This document shows positions 36,880-46,071 of a DNA stretch of 64,000 nucleotides, piece after piece (position 1 is the stretch's first letter; each line of letters begins with the position of its first letter). This DNA comes from Pseudomonas putida. GTDB taxonomy: Bacteria > Pseudomonadota > Gammaproteobacteria > Pseudomonadales > Pseudomonadaceae. The notes under the pieces were generated by a model. That model was not told where the DNA came from. It saw only the letters and a program-made list of their open reading frames with translations, and searched no databases. The DNA lies in NCBI GenBank assembly GCA_041071465.1, contig CP163498.1, positions 6,255,295 to 6,319,294 on the forward strand, written 5' to 3'. Position numbers and translations under genes: made by a program.

Positions 36880-37346
36880 TCGTATCCCATTCCCAACTCT
36901 TGCGACTGCTGAGCGAGTTCGGCCATCGCCTGCTCACTGGCGCGCTCGCGCGCTTCCTTGTACTGCATCAGATCGGCGAACCTCACCCTGCGGTGCTTGC
37001 CGGTGCGATGAAATGCCAACACCCCATCTTCTAGCAGCTTGACGAAATGGGGACGGGACACGTTGAGCAAGTCCGCCGCCTCTTGGGTCGTCAGCTCTGC
37101 ATGGACGGGCACCACCTTTACTGCATTGCCATCGGCCAACTCGGCCAGGATGTCGACCAGCAGGCGTAAAGCCGAGGTAGGCAGTTCCACCTGATGAGCC
37201 TGTTTGTGGTCATCAAAGATCTGGATGTGCTGCGTCTCGAACTGGGTTGCGAGGTAAGCCGCCAAGGCACGTTGACCCTGGACGGCTGCCTTAACCTCTC
37301 CCGCGGCGGGAAGGGTCATCTTGGATTGGGCAGTGGCGGTGGTCAT
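36876..37346 (-). CDS. Antitoxin with excisionase-type helix-turn-helix
   Basis: This 156-aa protein has a C-terminal DNA-binding segment LTTQEAADLLNVSRPHFVKL...HRRVRFADLMQYKE, typical of excisionase/MerR-like HTH antitoxins that pair with PIN toxins. It is the first gene of the minus-strand operon and probably represses the promoter at 37381-37409. A TTAGGAGCT ribosome site precedes the ATG. Confidence 0.83.
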   Translation of the reverse strand: MTTATAQSKMTLPAAGEVKAAVQGQRALAAYLATQFETQHIQIFDDHKQAHQVELPTSALRLLVDILAELADGNAVKVVPVHAELTTQEAADLLNVSRPHFVKLLEDGVLAFHRTGKHRRVRFADLMQYKEARERASEQAMAELAQQSQELGMGYE

Positions 37347-37380
37347 GGGTAGCTCCTAAGCGAAAACGGTTGCAGAGCCG

Positions 37381-37418
37381 ATCATATTCGAAACACTCGA
37401 AAAACGCAATAATCGAAA
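37381..37418 (-). promoter_or_regulatory. Promoter of the antitoxin-PIN-CBASS operon
   Basis: On the minus strand, TTGCGT (37404-37409) and TATGAT (37381-37386) have a 17-bp spacer. TTTCGA is repeated three times (plus-strand TCGAAA at 37388, 37397 and 37413), in and next to the core promoter, suggesting autoregulatory operator sites. Confidence 0.65.
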
Positions 37419-37458
37419 CTCCACCCGGGCTTTTGTAGGTTCGCTCGCGGTATGCCCA

Positions 37459-37489
37459 ATCCGGTCGTCCGCCAGTTCCTATTGTTTGC
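37459..37489 (+). promoter_or_regulatory. Shared transfer-operon promoter element, copy 2
   Basis: AATCCGG (37459) and ATTGTTTG (37482-37489) have the same order and spacing (23 bp) as copy 1. ATTGTTTG starts 68 bp before the RAQPRD start codon. Confidence 0.55.
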
Positions 37490-37549
37490 GGCCTAAAACA
37501 GCCCTGATCTCCACGATCACCCCATTGCTGATCACACAGGAATGGCGCG

Positions 37550-37932
37550 ATGGTGGCTTCGATCTGGCTGCGCGCCGCGCATCGCGGCGTGCCCACTTTT
37601 CTCGTGACGGCCCTCCTGCTGGGTCAGTCCCAGATGGCCTTGGCCGAGTCTCCGGCACAGCGCCAGGAGCTGGTCGCCGCACTGCGCCAGCTCGACGCGC
37701 TGGAGCGCACCGTCGCGGACAGCGCCGCGCATGCCCCCATCCAGCCGGGCGAGCGCTACCACTTCGACTACCCGCGGCTGCTGGCTGACCTGGCGCGCGT
37801 TCGCGCCGGCATCCAGTTTCACCTGACGCCATCGCGCGCTCAGCCGCGCGACCCCTCCGAACTGGCCGGCGACTACCGCACCGAGCGGGCGGCCGAGCCG
37901 CTGCCGGCGACGACTGCGGGGGCAAGCAATGA
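37550..37932 (+). CDS. RAQPRD-family ICE protein
   Basis: This exported protein has a signal peptide ending QMALA (about residue 32) and the family-defining RAQPRDPSELAGDYR. As written the frame runs on to 38167 across the next gene. Adding one G to the GGGGG run at 37918-37922 would give an ending TAGGKQ and a stop at 37930-37932 that overlaps the next start by 4 bp, the normal arrangement (127 aa). I therefore annotate that end. It is a transfer-region protein of unknown mechanism and the first gene after the defence insertion. Confidence 0.78.
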
Positions 37933-38162
37933 ACGGCGCCCAGGTCTCGGCATTTCAAGCCAACAGCGGCATCGCGCCTTCCGCAATGGCGACCGTCCTG
38001 GTCGGCGTCGTGTTCGCGGTCCTGCTCGTGTGGGGCGTCTGGGCCATCCGAACGGCCTACGTGGGGTGGTCCGAGAGCCGCCTCAACCAGCGCCAGTTCC
38101 TCGGCGTCTGCATCCGCTTCGTCGCGATGTACCTCGTCCTGAGTTTCTTCCTTCTGTCCTGA
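37929..38162 (+). CDS. ICE membrane protein, TIGR03758 (PFL_4701) family
   Basis: This 77-aa protein has two membrane helices (residues about 20-42 and 60-77). It overlaps RAQPRD. It is small and hydrophobic, like pilin-type or pore subunits of MPF-G systems. Confidence 0.85.
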   Translation: MNGAQVSAFQANSGIAPSAMATVLVGVVFAVLLVWGVWAIRTAYVGWSESRLNQRQFLGVCIRFVAMYLVLSFFLLS

Positions 38163-38178
38163 CCTGAAAGGCCCGACC

Positions 38179-38538
38179 ATGCACAACCGCATCCTCACTT
38201 CCCGTCTCGCCCAGCGCGCCGCCATGGCCCTGGGCGCCGCCGCGCTGCCCGCGCTGTCGTTCGCGCAAGGCCTGCCGCAGTTGGAGAACCCGACCCGCGG
38301 CACCGGCAACGGCATCATGGAAACGATCAGGAACTACGGCTACGACATCATCATGCTCGTAGCCCTCCTGGTCGTGGCGTCGATGTTCATCGGCGTCTGC
38401 TACCACGCCTACGGCACCTACGCGGAAATCCACACCGGCCGCAAGACCTGGGGCCAGTTTGGCCTCACCGTCGCGATCGGTGCCGTGCTGCTCGTGATCG
38501 GCATCTGGCTGCTCACCGAAGCCACCGGCATCCTGTAA
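38179..38538 (+). CDS. ICE membrane protein, TIGR03745 (PFL_4702) family
   Basis: This 119-aa protein has a signal peptide ending LSFAQ (about residue 30) and two further membrane helices (about 55-77 and 95-117). The topology resembles VirB2/TrbC-type pilins, which makes it the best pilin candidate in the cluster. GAAAGG precedes the start. Confidence 0.86.
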   Translation: MHNRILTSRLAQRAAMALGAAALPALSFAQGLPQLENPTRGTGNGIMETIRNYGYDIIMLVALLVVASMFIGVCYHAYGTYAEIHTGRKTWGQFGLTVAIGAVLLVIGIWLLTEATGIL

Positions 38539-38550
38539 GGCGAGGCCGGT

Positions 38551-38961
38551 ATGTCCGAGCAGCAGCACGTCCGTGCGGACGGGACGGTCACGTTCCTTCC
38601 GCATCGGCTCAACCGCCACCCTGTTGTCGTGCGCGGCCTCACCGCCGACGAACTGTGGATCTGCTGCGGCCTGTCCGGCGCCGCCGGCCTGCTGGTCGGC
38701 GCGCCGCTGTCCTGGGTGTTCCGCACGATCGCCATCGCGCCGACGTTCGTCGTCCTGGGCGTGGCCCTGGGCGTCTTCATCGGCGGCGGCATCCTGCGCC
38801 GGCTCAAGCGCGGGCGCCCCGACACCTGGCTGTACCGGCAACTGCAATGGCGCATCGCCACGCGCCATCCACTGATGGCGGGATGGGTAGGCGGCCACGT
38901 GCTGATCTCGCGCTCCGGCTTCTGGTCCACCCGAAGGTCCGTTGCAAGGGGGGCACGATGA
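38551..38961 (+). CDS. ICE membrane protein, TIGR03750 family
   Basis: This 136-aa protein has two close membrane helices (about 42-85) and a conserved N-terminal FLPHRLNRHPVVVRGLTADE. The arrangement recalls VirB3/TraL-type proteins, which partner the VirB4 ATPase. It overlaps the next gene by 4 bp. Confidence 0.86.
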   Translation: MSEQQHVRADGTVTFLPHRLNRHPVVVRGLTADELWICCGLSGAAGLLVGAPLSWVFRTIAIAPTFVVLGVALGVFIGGGILRRLKRGRPDTWLYRQLQWRIATRHPLMAGWVGGHVLISRSGFWSTRRSVARGAR

Positions 38962-39650
38962 GCCGCTTCAAGAACGAGATCACCCACCTGCAGGCGCACA
39001 TCAAGACCTTGCGCCTGGGCGCGGGCGCGCTGGTCATTGTCGCCCTGGTCATGGGCGGCGGCTGGTGGAGCGCGCCGCGCGACCTGACCATCCACGTCCC
39101 GCCCGACCTGCGCTCTGGCAGTACCCGCAAGTGGTGGGAAGTGCCGCCCGAATCGGTCTATGCGTTCACGTTCTACGTGTTCCAGACGCTGAACCGCTGG
39201 CCGACCAATGGCGAAGAAGACTACTCGCGCAACCTCCACACGCTCTCGCCGTACCTCACCCCGTCCTGCCAGGCCTTCCTTCGCGCGGACTACGACTACC
39301 GCCGCTCCACCGGCGAGCTACGCCAGCGCGTGCGCGGCATCTACGAGATTCCCGGCCGCGGCTATGGCGACGACCCCACGGCGCGCGTGCGCACCGTGTC
39401 CGATCGCGACTGGGTGGTGACGCTGGACATCACGGCGGACGAGTACTACGGCGCCGAGCAGGTCAAGCGCGCCCTGGTGCGTTATCCGATCAAGGTCACG
39501 CGGGTGGACGTCGATCCCGCCCGCAACCCGTTCGGCCTGGCGCTGGACTGCTACGAAGGCGCGCCCCAGCGCATCAGTGCACCGGAGCCGGCGCGCCCGG
39601 CGTCGAGTGGCCTGTCTCCGCAAGCGCCTCAAGGAGGAAACACCCCATGA
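38958..39650 (+). CDS. ICE protein, TIGR03746 (PFL_4703) family, VirB8/TraE-like
   Basis: This 230-aa protein has one N-terminal membrane helix (about 20-40) and a periplasmic domain (YAFTFYVFQTLNRWPTNGEE). The build fits the VirB8/TraE assembly-factor group. The tail is Pro/Ala-rich. It overlaps the next start by 4 bp. Confidence 0.86.
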   Translation: MSRFKNEITHLQAHIKTLRLGAGALVIVALVMGGGWWSAPRDLTIHVPPDLRSGSTRKWWEVPPESVYAFTFYVFQTLNRWPTNGEEDYSRNLHTLSPYLTPSCQAFLRADYDYRRSTGELRQRVRGIYEIPGRGYGDDPTARVRTVSDRDWVVTLDITADEYYGAEQVKRALVRYPIKVTRVDVDPARNPFGLALDCYEGAPQRISAPEPARPASSGLSPQAPQGGNTP

Positions 39651-40558
39651 AGCATCCTGTACTCGCGCTGCTGGGGCTACTGGCCGTGGCCGCGGCACCC
39701 GTCGCCCAGGCGGTGGAGATCCTGCGTTGGGAACGCATGCCACTGGCAGTGCCGCTGAAGGTCGGTCAGGAACGCATCGTGTTCATCGACCGGAACGTGC
39801 GCGTGGGCGTGCCCGCGGGCGTGGGCGAACGCCTGCGCGTGCAGAGTGCGGGTGGCGCGGTGTACCTGCGCGCCAGCGAGCCGATCGAGCCCACGCGGTT
39901 GCAACTGCAGGACGCCGACACGGGCGCGCTGATCCTGCTGGACATCGCAGCCGAACCGCCCAAGGACGGGGAAGCCGAGCTGGAGCCGGTGCGCATCGTC
40001 GAGGGTGACAGCGCACCGGGACGCTATGGCGAGCAGGCCGACAGTGCCGAGGCCCCGGCACGCGCCCAGGGCCAGGCAGGTGCGCGGACCGCGCGGCGCG
40101 AAACTCCGGTCCCTGTCGTGCTGACGCGCTTCGCCGCGCAGAACCTCTACGCACCGCTGCGCACCGTCGAGCCGCTTCCGGGCGTCATGCGGGTCAACCT
40201 GCCCCGCGACCTCGACCTGGACACACTGATGCCAACGCTGCCGGTGCGCGCGGTCGCGCTCGCGTCGTGGCGCCTGGAAGACCAATGGGTGACTGCCGTG
40301 CGCCTTACCAACACCGGCGCCGACTGGGTCGCGCTCGACCCGCGCGTGCTGCAAGGCGATTTCCTCACCGCCACCTTCCAGCACGAGGCGCTGGGCCCGC
40401 GCGGCACGCCCGAGGACACGACCGTCCTCTACCTGGTCACGGGCGGCCGCGGCCTCGCGCAGTCGCTGCTGCCGGCGATTCACCGCTTCGACCCTGCCGT
40501 GCATCTGCCGCAGCCGGACGGCGACGAGAACGCCAAGGAGGCCCGCCATGCGCAGTAA
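39647..40558 (+). CDS. ICE protein, TIGR03749 (PFL_4704) family, TraK/VirB9-like
   Basis: This 303-aa exported protein has a signal peptide ending VAQAVE (about residue 23). It is beta-rich, with a Glu/Ala linker near 110-150 and a C-terminal beta domain (LASWRLEDQWVTAVRLTNTG). The position and fold type fit TraK/VirB9 outer-membrane core proteins. An AAGGAGG site precedes ATG 39647. It overlaps the next gene by 11 bp. Confidence 0.86.
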   Translation: MKHPVLALLGLLAVAAAPVAQAVEILRWERMPLAVPLKVGQERIVFIDRNVRVGVPAGVGERLRVQSAGGAVYLRASEPIEPTRLQLQDADTGALILLDIAAEPPKDGEAELEPVRIVEGDSAPGRYGEQADSAEAPARAQGQAGARTARRETPVPVVLTRFAAQNLYAPLRTVEPLPGVMRVNLPRDLDLDTLMPTLPVRAVALASWRLEDQWVTAVRLTNTGADWVALDPRVLQGDFLTATFQHEALGPRGTPEDTTVLYLVTGGRGLAQSLLPAIHRFDPAVHLPQPDGDENAKEARHAQ

Positions 40559-41966
40559 CGGCCTGCTCAAGTGGCTGATGATCCCTGTCGCCATCCTGGT
40601 GCTGTTCGTCGGTATCCGGCTGTTCTCGGGTGGAGGCAGCACGGCGCCACCCGCGGCGGACAACGGCGCCCAGCTCACGCCCGAGGAAATGAAGGCGCTG
40701 GGCATCGAAGGCGACACCCCGCGCGACACCGTGGCGACGCTCGTTGCCCAAGTGAAGCAGTTGCGCACCGAGCTTCAGACCGCGCTCTCGGACAACAAGT
40801 CGCAGCGTGAAGAGAACCAGCGACTGCGCCAGCGCGAGAACTCCATCGACCAGCGCATCAACTCGGCGCTCGAATCCGAGCGGTCCAACCTGCGCCGCGA
40901 CCAGGAGCAGGCGGCCAGCGCGCGCCAGCAGACCGAAGGGCTGCTCGCCGACCTGCAGCGGCGCCTGGACAGCATCGGCGGGCGCGGCGGCGGCCATGCG
41001 GACCTGCCCGTGGGCCTGGGGCTGCAGGGCGGCGACGAGGCCGGCATGGAGGGCGGCGTGCGGTGGGTCGAGCCGGACGACGCAAAGCCCGCCGAGGGGC
41101 GCAACGGCGGTCGTGGCGCGAGCGGCGGAATGAGCTTCCCCACGAGCTTCGGCCCGGCGCAGAGCACGCTCGAAACCACCGCGGAAACCGTGGCCAACGC
41201 GGGCGCCCGCGCCTCTGGGGTCAAGAGTGCCAAGCCGGTCTATACCGTGCCGACCAACTCCACGCTCATGGGTTCGGTCGCCATGACCGCGCTGATCGGC
41301 CGCGTGCCGATCGACGGCACGGTCAACGATCCCTATCCGTTCAAAGTCCTGGTCGGGCCGGACAACCTGACCGCCAATGGCATCGACATTCCCGACGTGG
41401 CCGGCGCCGTGTTCAGCGGCACCGCATCGGGCGACTGGACGCTTTCGTGCGTGCGCGGCCAGGTGCGCAGCATCACGTTCGTCTTCAACGACGGCACGAT
41501 CCGCACGATCCCCGAAGACCGCGAGGGCAACCAGCAGAACAACCAGCAACGCGACGGCTTGGGCTGGATCAGCGACCCGCACGGCATCCCCTGCGTCAGC
41601 GGCGAGCGGCGCAGCAACGCCCAGCAGTACCTCGGCTCGCAGGCCCTGATCACCGCGGCCGGTGCCGGCGTGGCCTCGCTCATCGAGAGCGACAGCGGCC
41701 GCATGTCCTATGTCGGCTCGGACGGCTCCATCGGCACCGTGGGCATCACCGGCCAGGAAGCGGTCGGCCAGATTCTCGCGGGCGGTGTCCGGGACATGTC
41801 GGCCTGGGTCAACAAGCTCTACGGCCAGGCGTTCGCCGCCGTCTATGTGCAGCCCGGCGCCAAGGTCGCCGTCCACCTCGAAAAACCGCTCGCCATCGAC
41901 TTCGATCCCGAAGGCCGCAAGGTCGATCACCGCGCAGGAGAAAGCCATGCTCTCGAACTCGATTAA
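40548..41966 (+). CDS. ICE protein, TIGR03752 (PFL_4705) family, TraB/VirB10-like
   Basis: This 472-aa protein has one N-terminal membrane helix (about 7-27), a coiled coil (about 65-140, QLRTELQTALSDNKSQREEN), a Gly-rich linker and a C-terminal beta-barrel-type domain with FKVLVGPDNLTANGIDIPDV and VYVQPGAKVAVHLEKPLAID. This is the TraB/VirB10 design that spans both membranes. Confidence 0.9.
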   Translation: MRSNGLLKWLMIPVAILVLFVGIRLFSGGGSTAPPAADNGAQLTPEEMKALGIEGDTPRDTVATLVAQVKQLRTELQTALSDNKSQREENQRLRQRENSIDQRINSALESERSNLRRDQEQAASARQQTEGLLADLQRRLDSIGGRGGGHADLPVGLGLQGGDEAGMEGGVRWVEPDDAKPAEGRNGGRGASGGMSFPTSFGPAQSTLETTAETVANAGARASGVKSAKPVYTVPTNSTLMGSVAMTALIGRVPIDGTVNDPYPFKVLVGPDNLTANGIDIPDVAGAVFSGTASGDWTLSCVRGQVRSITFVFNDGTIRTIPEDREGNQQNNQQRDGLGWISDPHGIPCVSGERRSNAQQYLGSQALITAAGAGVASLIESDSGRMSYVGSDGSIGTVGITGQEAVGQILAGGVRDMSAWVNKLYGQAFAAVYVQPGAKVAVHLEKPLAIDFDPEGRKVDHRAGESHALELD

Positions 41967-42387
41967 GGGCCTGGTGCTGGCCCTCGCCGTCGCGGTGCTC
42001 GGCGGCTGCGCCACCAGCAAGGAAAAGCTGCTGACCCACGGTGACCGCACGATGATGGACATCTGGCAGCAGGAGGCCGGCGACGGCGGTGGCGCAGCCG
42101 GACGGAACGCCGGCCGCCAGCTGCTCGATGCGCGCCAGAGCCTGCGTCGGCCCCTGACCGACGCCGACGTGCAGGCCGCACCTGTCGAGCAGATGCGCTA
42201 CACGCGCACCGCGCGCAATGAGGTCCACCGCCAGTTCCAGCGCCTGCCCAATCCCGATCTCGTGATGTACGTGTACCCGCATCTGGCCGGCACCGATCCC
42301 GTGCCGGTGCCCGGCTACACGACCGTCTTCCCGCTCTACCAGCGCATCCAGTACGCGATGCCGGGCGAGCGCGTGGAGGACTACTGA
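41947..42387 (+). CDS. Conjugative transfer lipoprotein, TIGR03751 family
   Basis: This 146-aa lipoprotein has a signal sequence and lipobox VLGGCATS (Cys near residue 21). It is the TraV/VirB7-like partner of the outer-membrane core. It starts inside the preceding gene (20-bp overlap) and its stop overlaps the next start by 1 bp. Confidence 0.9.
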   Translation: MLSNSIKGLVLALAVAVLGGCATSKEKLLTHGDRTMMDIWQQEAGDGGGAAGRNAGRQLLDARQSLRRPLTDADVQAAPVEQMRYTRTARNEVHRQFQRLPNPDLVMYVYPHLAGTDPVPVPGYTTVFPLYQRIQYAMPGERVEDY

Positions 42388-45272
42388 TGCGGTGGAAACT
42401 CCCATGGCCGAAGCTGGCCGGCGCCGGCTCCAGTAGCCCGGCTAGCGATGAGCAGCCGGACAGCTGGCAGCGCCACGTCGAGGCCTTGCGCCAGGCCGGC
42501 ATCCCCGAACCCGGTTCGGCAGTCCACGGCCGCAAGCCAGCGACCGTGGCCGACGAGCAGGCGCTGTACGACGTTGCGCCGTCCTTCGTGGAACTGCTGC
42601 CCTGGGTGGAGTTCTTGCCCGGGTCGAAATCGATGCTCCTGGAGGATGGCCAATCGGTGGCGGCGTTCTACGAACTGGTGCCGCTGGGCACCGAAGGCCG
42701 GGAACCCGGCTGGCTCGCGCATGCCCGCGACGCCCTGGAAAACGCGCTTCAGGACAGTTTCGATGAACTGGACGAGAACCCGTGGGTGCTCCAGCTCTAT
42801 GCCCAGGACGAACCGAGCTTCGACCAGTACATGCAGACCTTGCGCGATTACGTGCAGCCACGTGCGCGCGGCTCGGCGTTCACCGAGTTCTACTTGCGCT
42901 TCTTCGGCCACCACCTGCGCGCTGTGGCCAAGCCCGGCGGCCTGTTCGAGGACACGGTGGTCACGCGGCTGCGCTGGCGCGGCCAGACGCGGCGGGTGCG
43001 CATGGTGATCTATCGCCGTGCAACTGGGCAGGCAAGCCGCCGCGGCCAGACGCCCGAGCAGATGCTGAACATCGTCTGCGACCGCCTGTGCGGCGGCCTG
43101 GCGAACGCCGGCATCCAGGCACGGCGCATGGTCGCAGCCGACGTCCACGACTGGCTGCTGCGGTGGTTCAATCCGCGCCCGGCGATGCTTGGACCGAGTG
43201 CAGAGGACCGGGAGCGCTTCTACGCGCTGGCGCGCTACCCCGACAGCACCGAAGAAAGCGAGGCCGGCGAAATCGAGCTGGCGAGCGGGCGGGATTTCAG
43301 CCAGCGGCTGTTCTTCGGCCAGCCACGCTCCGACGTGGAGCACGGCACCTGGTATTTCGACGGCATGCCGCACCGCGTGCTGATCACCGACCGGCTGCGC
43401 ATGCCGCCCGGCACCGGACACCTGACCGGCGAGACCCGCAAAGGGGATGCCATCAACACGCTGTTCGACCAGATGCCGGAAGACACCTTGCTGTGTCTCA
43501 CGATGGTCGCCACGCCGCAGGATGTCCTGGAAGCGGATCTCAACCACCTGGCGAAGAAGGCCGTGGGCGAGACGCTGGCGTCGGAGCAGACGTTGAAGGA
43601 CGTGCAGGAAGCCCGCTCCCTCATCGGCAGCGCACACAAGCTCTACCGGGGGACGCTGGCATTCTACCTGCGCGGACGCGACGAAGCGGAACTGGACCGG
43701 CGCGGCCTGGACCTGGCGAACGTGATGCTCAATGCTGGCTTGCAGCCGGTGCGCGAGGACGACGAGGTGGCGCCGCTCAACAGCTACTTGCGGTGGCTGC
43801 CATGCTGCTACAACCCCGGCCAGGATCGGCGCAAGTGGTACACCCAACTGATGTTCGCTCAGCACGCGGCGAACCTGTCGCCGGTGTGGGGCCGCGCTCA
43901 AGGTACGGGGCACCCGGGCATCACGATGTTCAACCGCGGTGGCGGGCCGATCACCTTCGACCCGCTCAGCCGCCTGGATCGGCAGATGAACGCCCATCTG
44001 TTCCTGTTCGGCCCCACCGGCTCCGGCAAGAGCGCCACGCTCAACAACCTCTTGAATCAGGTCACGGCCATCTACCGACCGCGGCTGTTCATCGTGGAGG
44101 CTGGCAACAGCTTCGGCCTGTTCAGCGACTTCGCACGCATGCTCGGGCTGACGGTAAACCGGGTCAAGCTGGCCCCAGGTTCGGGCATCAGCCTCGCGCC
44201 ATTCGCAGACGCGCGTCGGCTGATCGAGACGCCCAGCGACGTGCAGACGCTCGACGCCGACGCGCTGGATGAAGACCCGCCACCAGATGCCTCGGCCATG
44301 GAGGCGGACGAGCAGCGCGACGTGCTCGGCGAACTGGAGATCACGGCGCGGCTGATGATCACGGGCGGAGAGGACAAGGAGGAAGCCCGGATGACGCGGG
44401 CTGACCGCTCGCTGATCCGTCAGTGCATCCTCGACGCCGCCGAGCACTGCGTGGCCGACAAACGCACGGTGCTTACGCGCGACGTGCGCAACGCGTTGCG
44501 CGCCCGCGGCCAGGACCCGACGCTGCCCGAAATGCGCCGCGTGCGGCTGCTGGAGATGGCGGATGCGATGGACATGTTCTGTCAAGGCACGGACGGCGAA
44601 ATGTTCGACCGCGACGGCACGCCGTGGCCCGAAGCCGACATCACCTTGGTTGACCTCGCGACATACGCCCGCGAGGGCTACAACGCGCAGCTCTCCATCG
44701 CTTACATCAGCCTGATCAGCACGGTGAACAACATCGCCGAGCGCGACCAATACCTGGGACGCCCGATCATCAACGTCACCGACGAAGGCCACATCATCAC
44801 GAAGAACCCGCTGCTCGCGCCCTACGTCGTGAAAATTACAAAGATGTGGAGGAAATTGGGGGCCTGGTTCTGGCTCGCGACGCAGAACATCGACGACCTG
44901 CCGCGCGCCGCGGAGCCCATGCTCAACATGATCGAGTGGTGGATCTGTCTCAGCATGCCGCCCGATGAAGTTGAGAAGATCGCGCGGTTCCGCGAACTCT
45001 CGCCCGCGCAGAAGGCGCTGATGCTTTCGGCGCGCAAGGAAGCGGGGAAATTCACCGAAGGCGTCATCCTCTCCAAGAGCATGGAAGTGCTGTTCCGCGC
45101 CGTGCCGCCGTCCCTGTACCTCGCCCTCGCGCAGACAGAACCCGAGGAGAAGGCCGAACGCTACCAGCTCATGCAGCAGTACGGCTGCACCGAACTGGAA
45201 GCGGCTTTCAAGGTGGCCGAGAAGATCGACCAGGCCCGCGGCATCGAGTCGCCGGCCCTGGAACTGTCGTAA
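42387..45272 (+). CDS. VirB4/TraC-type conjugative ATPase (TIGR03744, PFL_4706)
   Basis: This 961-aa ATPase powers pilus biogenesis and the pore. Walker A FGPTGSGKSATLNN lies at about residues 541-554. Walker B/DEAH-like residues follow in PIINVTDEGHIITKNP. The family tail includes AWFWLATQNIDDLP. It is the longest gene of the mating cluster. The long antisense frame on the other strand (42381-45512) is a GC-bias shadow. Confidence 0.94.
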   Translation: MRWKLPWPKLAGAGSSSPASDEQPDSWQRHVEALRQAGIPEPGSAVHGRKPATVADEQALYDVAPSFVELLPWVEFLPGSKSMLLEDGQSVAAFYELVPLGTEGREPGWLAHARDALENALQDSFDELDENPWVLQLYAQDEPSFDQYMQTLRDYVQPRARGSAFTEFYLRFFGHHLRAVAKPGGLFEDTVVTRLRWRGQTRRVRMVIYRRATGQASRRGQTPEQMLNIVCDRLCGGLANAGIQARRMVAADVHDWLLRWFNPRPAMLGPSAEDRERFYALARYPDSTEESEAGEIELASGRDFSQRLFFGQPRSDVEHGTWYFDGMPHRVLITDRLRMPPGTGHLTGETRKGDAINTLFDQMPEDTLLCLTMVATPQDVLEADLNHLAKKAVGETLASEQTLKDVQEARSLIGSAHKLYRGTLAFYLRGRDEAELDRRGLDLANVMLNAGLQPVREDDEVAPLNSYLRWLPCCYNPGQDRRKWYTQLMFAQHAANLSPVWGRAQGTGHPGITMFNRGGGPITFDPLSRLDRQMNAHLFLFGPTGSGKSATLNNLLNQVTAIYRPRLFIVEAGNSFGLFSDFARMLGLTVNRVKLAPGSGISLAPFADARRLIETPSDVQTLDADALDEDPPPDASAMEADEQRDVLGELEITARLMITGGEDKEEARMTRADRSLIRQCILDAAEHCVADKRTVLTRDVRNALRARGQDPTLPEMRRVRLLEMADAMDMFCQGTDGEMFDRDGTPWPEADITLVDLATYAREGYNAQLSIAYISLISTVNNIAERDQYLGRPIINVTDEGHIITKNPLLAPYVVKITKMWRKLGAWFWLATQNIDDLPRAAEPMLNMIEWWICLSMPPDEVEKIARFRELSPAQKALMLSARKEAGKFTEGVILSKSMEVLFRAVPPSLYLALAQTEPEEKAERYQLMQQYGCTELEAAFKVAEKIDQARGIESPALELS

Positions 45273-45285
45273 ACCGGAGAACGCC

Positions 45286-46071
45286 ATGGAACAGAAACGT
45301 CCTTCCATTCCGATGCAGGTCCAGGCGTTCCGCCGTCGCCGCTGGCGGCCTCGCTGGCCCTGGGTATTGGCTGCTGCGCTGGTCGCGCTGCTGCTGATCT
45401 GGCTGGTGTCCCGGACGCCCGGCGAATCCTCAGCGCCGTCGCGCGCGCCGGTCAGCACGGCGCAGGTCGCTGGGCCACCCTGGCAGATGGGCAACCCGGA
45501 AGGCCGTTTCACGCTGACGCTCTATGCCGACCTGGAATGCCCGTTCTGCCGGGAGTATTTCCCGCAGCTCAAGCGCTGGGTCGGCAACAACACCGACGTG
45601 GCGCTGCAATGGCATCACCAGCCGCTGGCCGCGCACGAGCCTGCCGCGTCGGCCGAGGCACGTCTGGCCGAGTGCGCCGCCGAAGCGGGCGGGCATGCGG
45701 CGTTCTGGCAGGCGGTCGAATGGGTCTATGCCCACACGCGCAGCGACGGCCAGGGCTTGCCCGATGGCTTGCGTTACCCCGAAACAACGTCAGCCATCGA
45801 ACAGTGCATGGCTAGCGAGCGCCCCAACGTGGCCATCCGCGCGCAGGCCGCGGAAGCCACCAAGAGCGGCGTGACCGCCACGCCGTCGCTGCGACTGCTC
45901 GATCGCCAGACGGGCCAGGCCATCCTGTTGCAGGGGCCGATCGAGGGCGATGCCTTGCTCTCGGCCATGGACCTGCTGGCGGCCGGGGAAATGGCCAGCG
46001 ACGCGCCGGGTTCGCCCGCCACCCCCACATCCGAAATGCCTGCCGACGTTGTCGGCGACATGCCCAGGTAG
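45286..46071 (+). CDS. DsbA/DsbC-like thiol-disulfide protein
   Basis: This 261-aa protein has an N-terminal membrane anchor (about 24-44) and a periplasmic thioredoxin fold with the active site LECPFCREYFPQ. It probably forms or corrects disulfides in transfer proteins such as the Cys-rich TraU-like PFL_4710 gene downstream. Its last 15 residues (EMPADVVGDMPR) come from a dispersed hairpin element (46035-46105), which suggests the original C-terminus was extended or replaced. Confidence 0.85.
   Translation: MEQKRPSIPMQVQAFRRRRWRPRWPWVLAAALVALLLIWLVSRTPGESSAPSRAPVSTAQVAGPPWQMGNPEGRFTLTLYADLECPFCREYFPQLKRWVGNNTDVALQWHHQPLAAHEPAASAEARLAECAAEAGGHAAFWQAVEWVYAHTRSDGQGLPDGLRYPETTSAIEQCMASERPNVAIRAQAAEATKSGVTATPSLRLLDRQTGQAILLQGPIEGDALLSAMDLLAAGEMASDAPGSPATPTSEMPADVVGDMPR

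Noticed and set aside
37550..38167. 205-aa version of the RAQPRD protein
   Set aside because: It would overlap the PFL_4701-type gene by 239 bp in another frame; a one-base run error explains it better.
38942..39646. ORF extending upstream of the TIGR03749 gene
   Set aside because: It runs antiphase through the PFL_4703-type gene; ATG 39647 has the ribosome site and signal peptide.
42381..45512. 1043-aa open frame antisense to the VirB4 ATPase
   Set aside because: It mirrors the coding frame of a clear conjugative ATPase; its sequence is His/Arg/Gln-rich with no motif, as expected of a GC-bias shadow.
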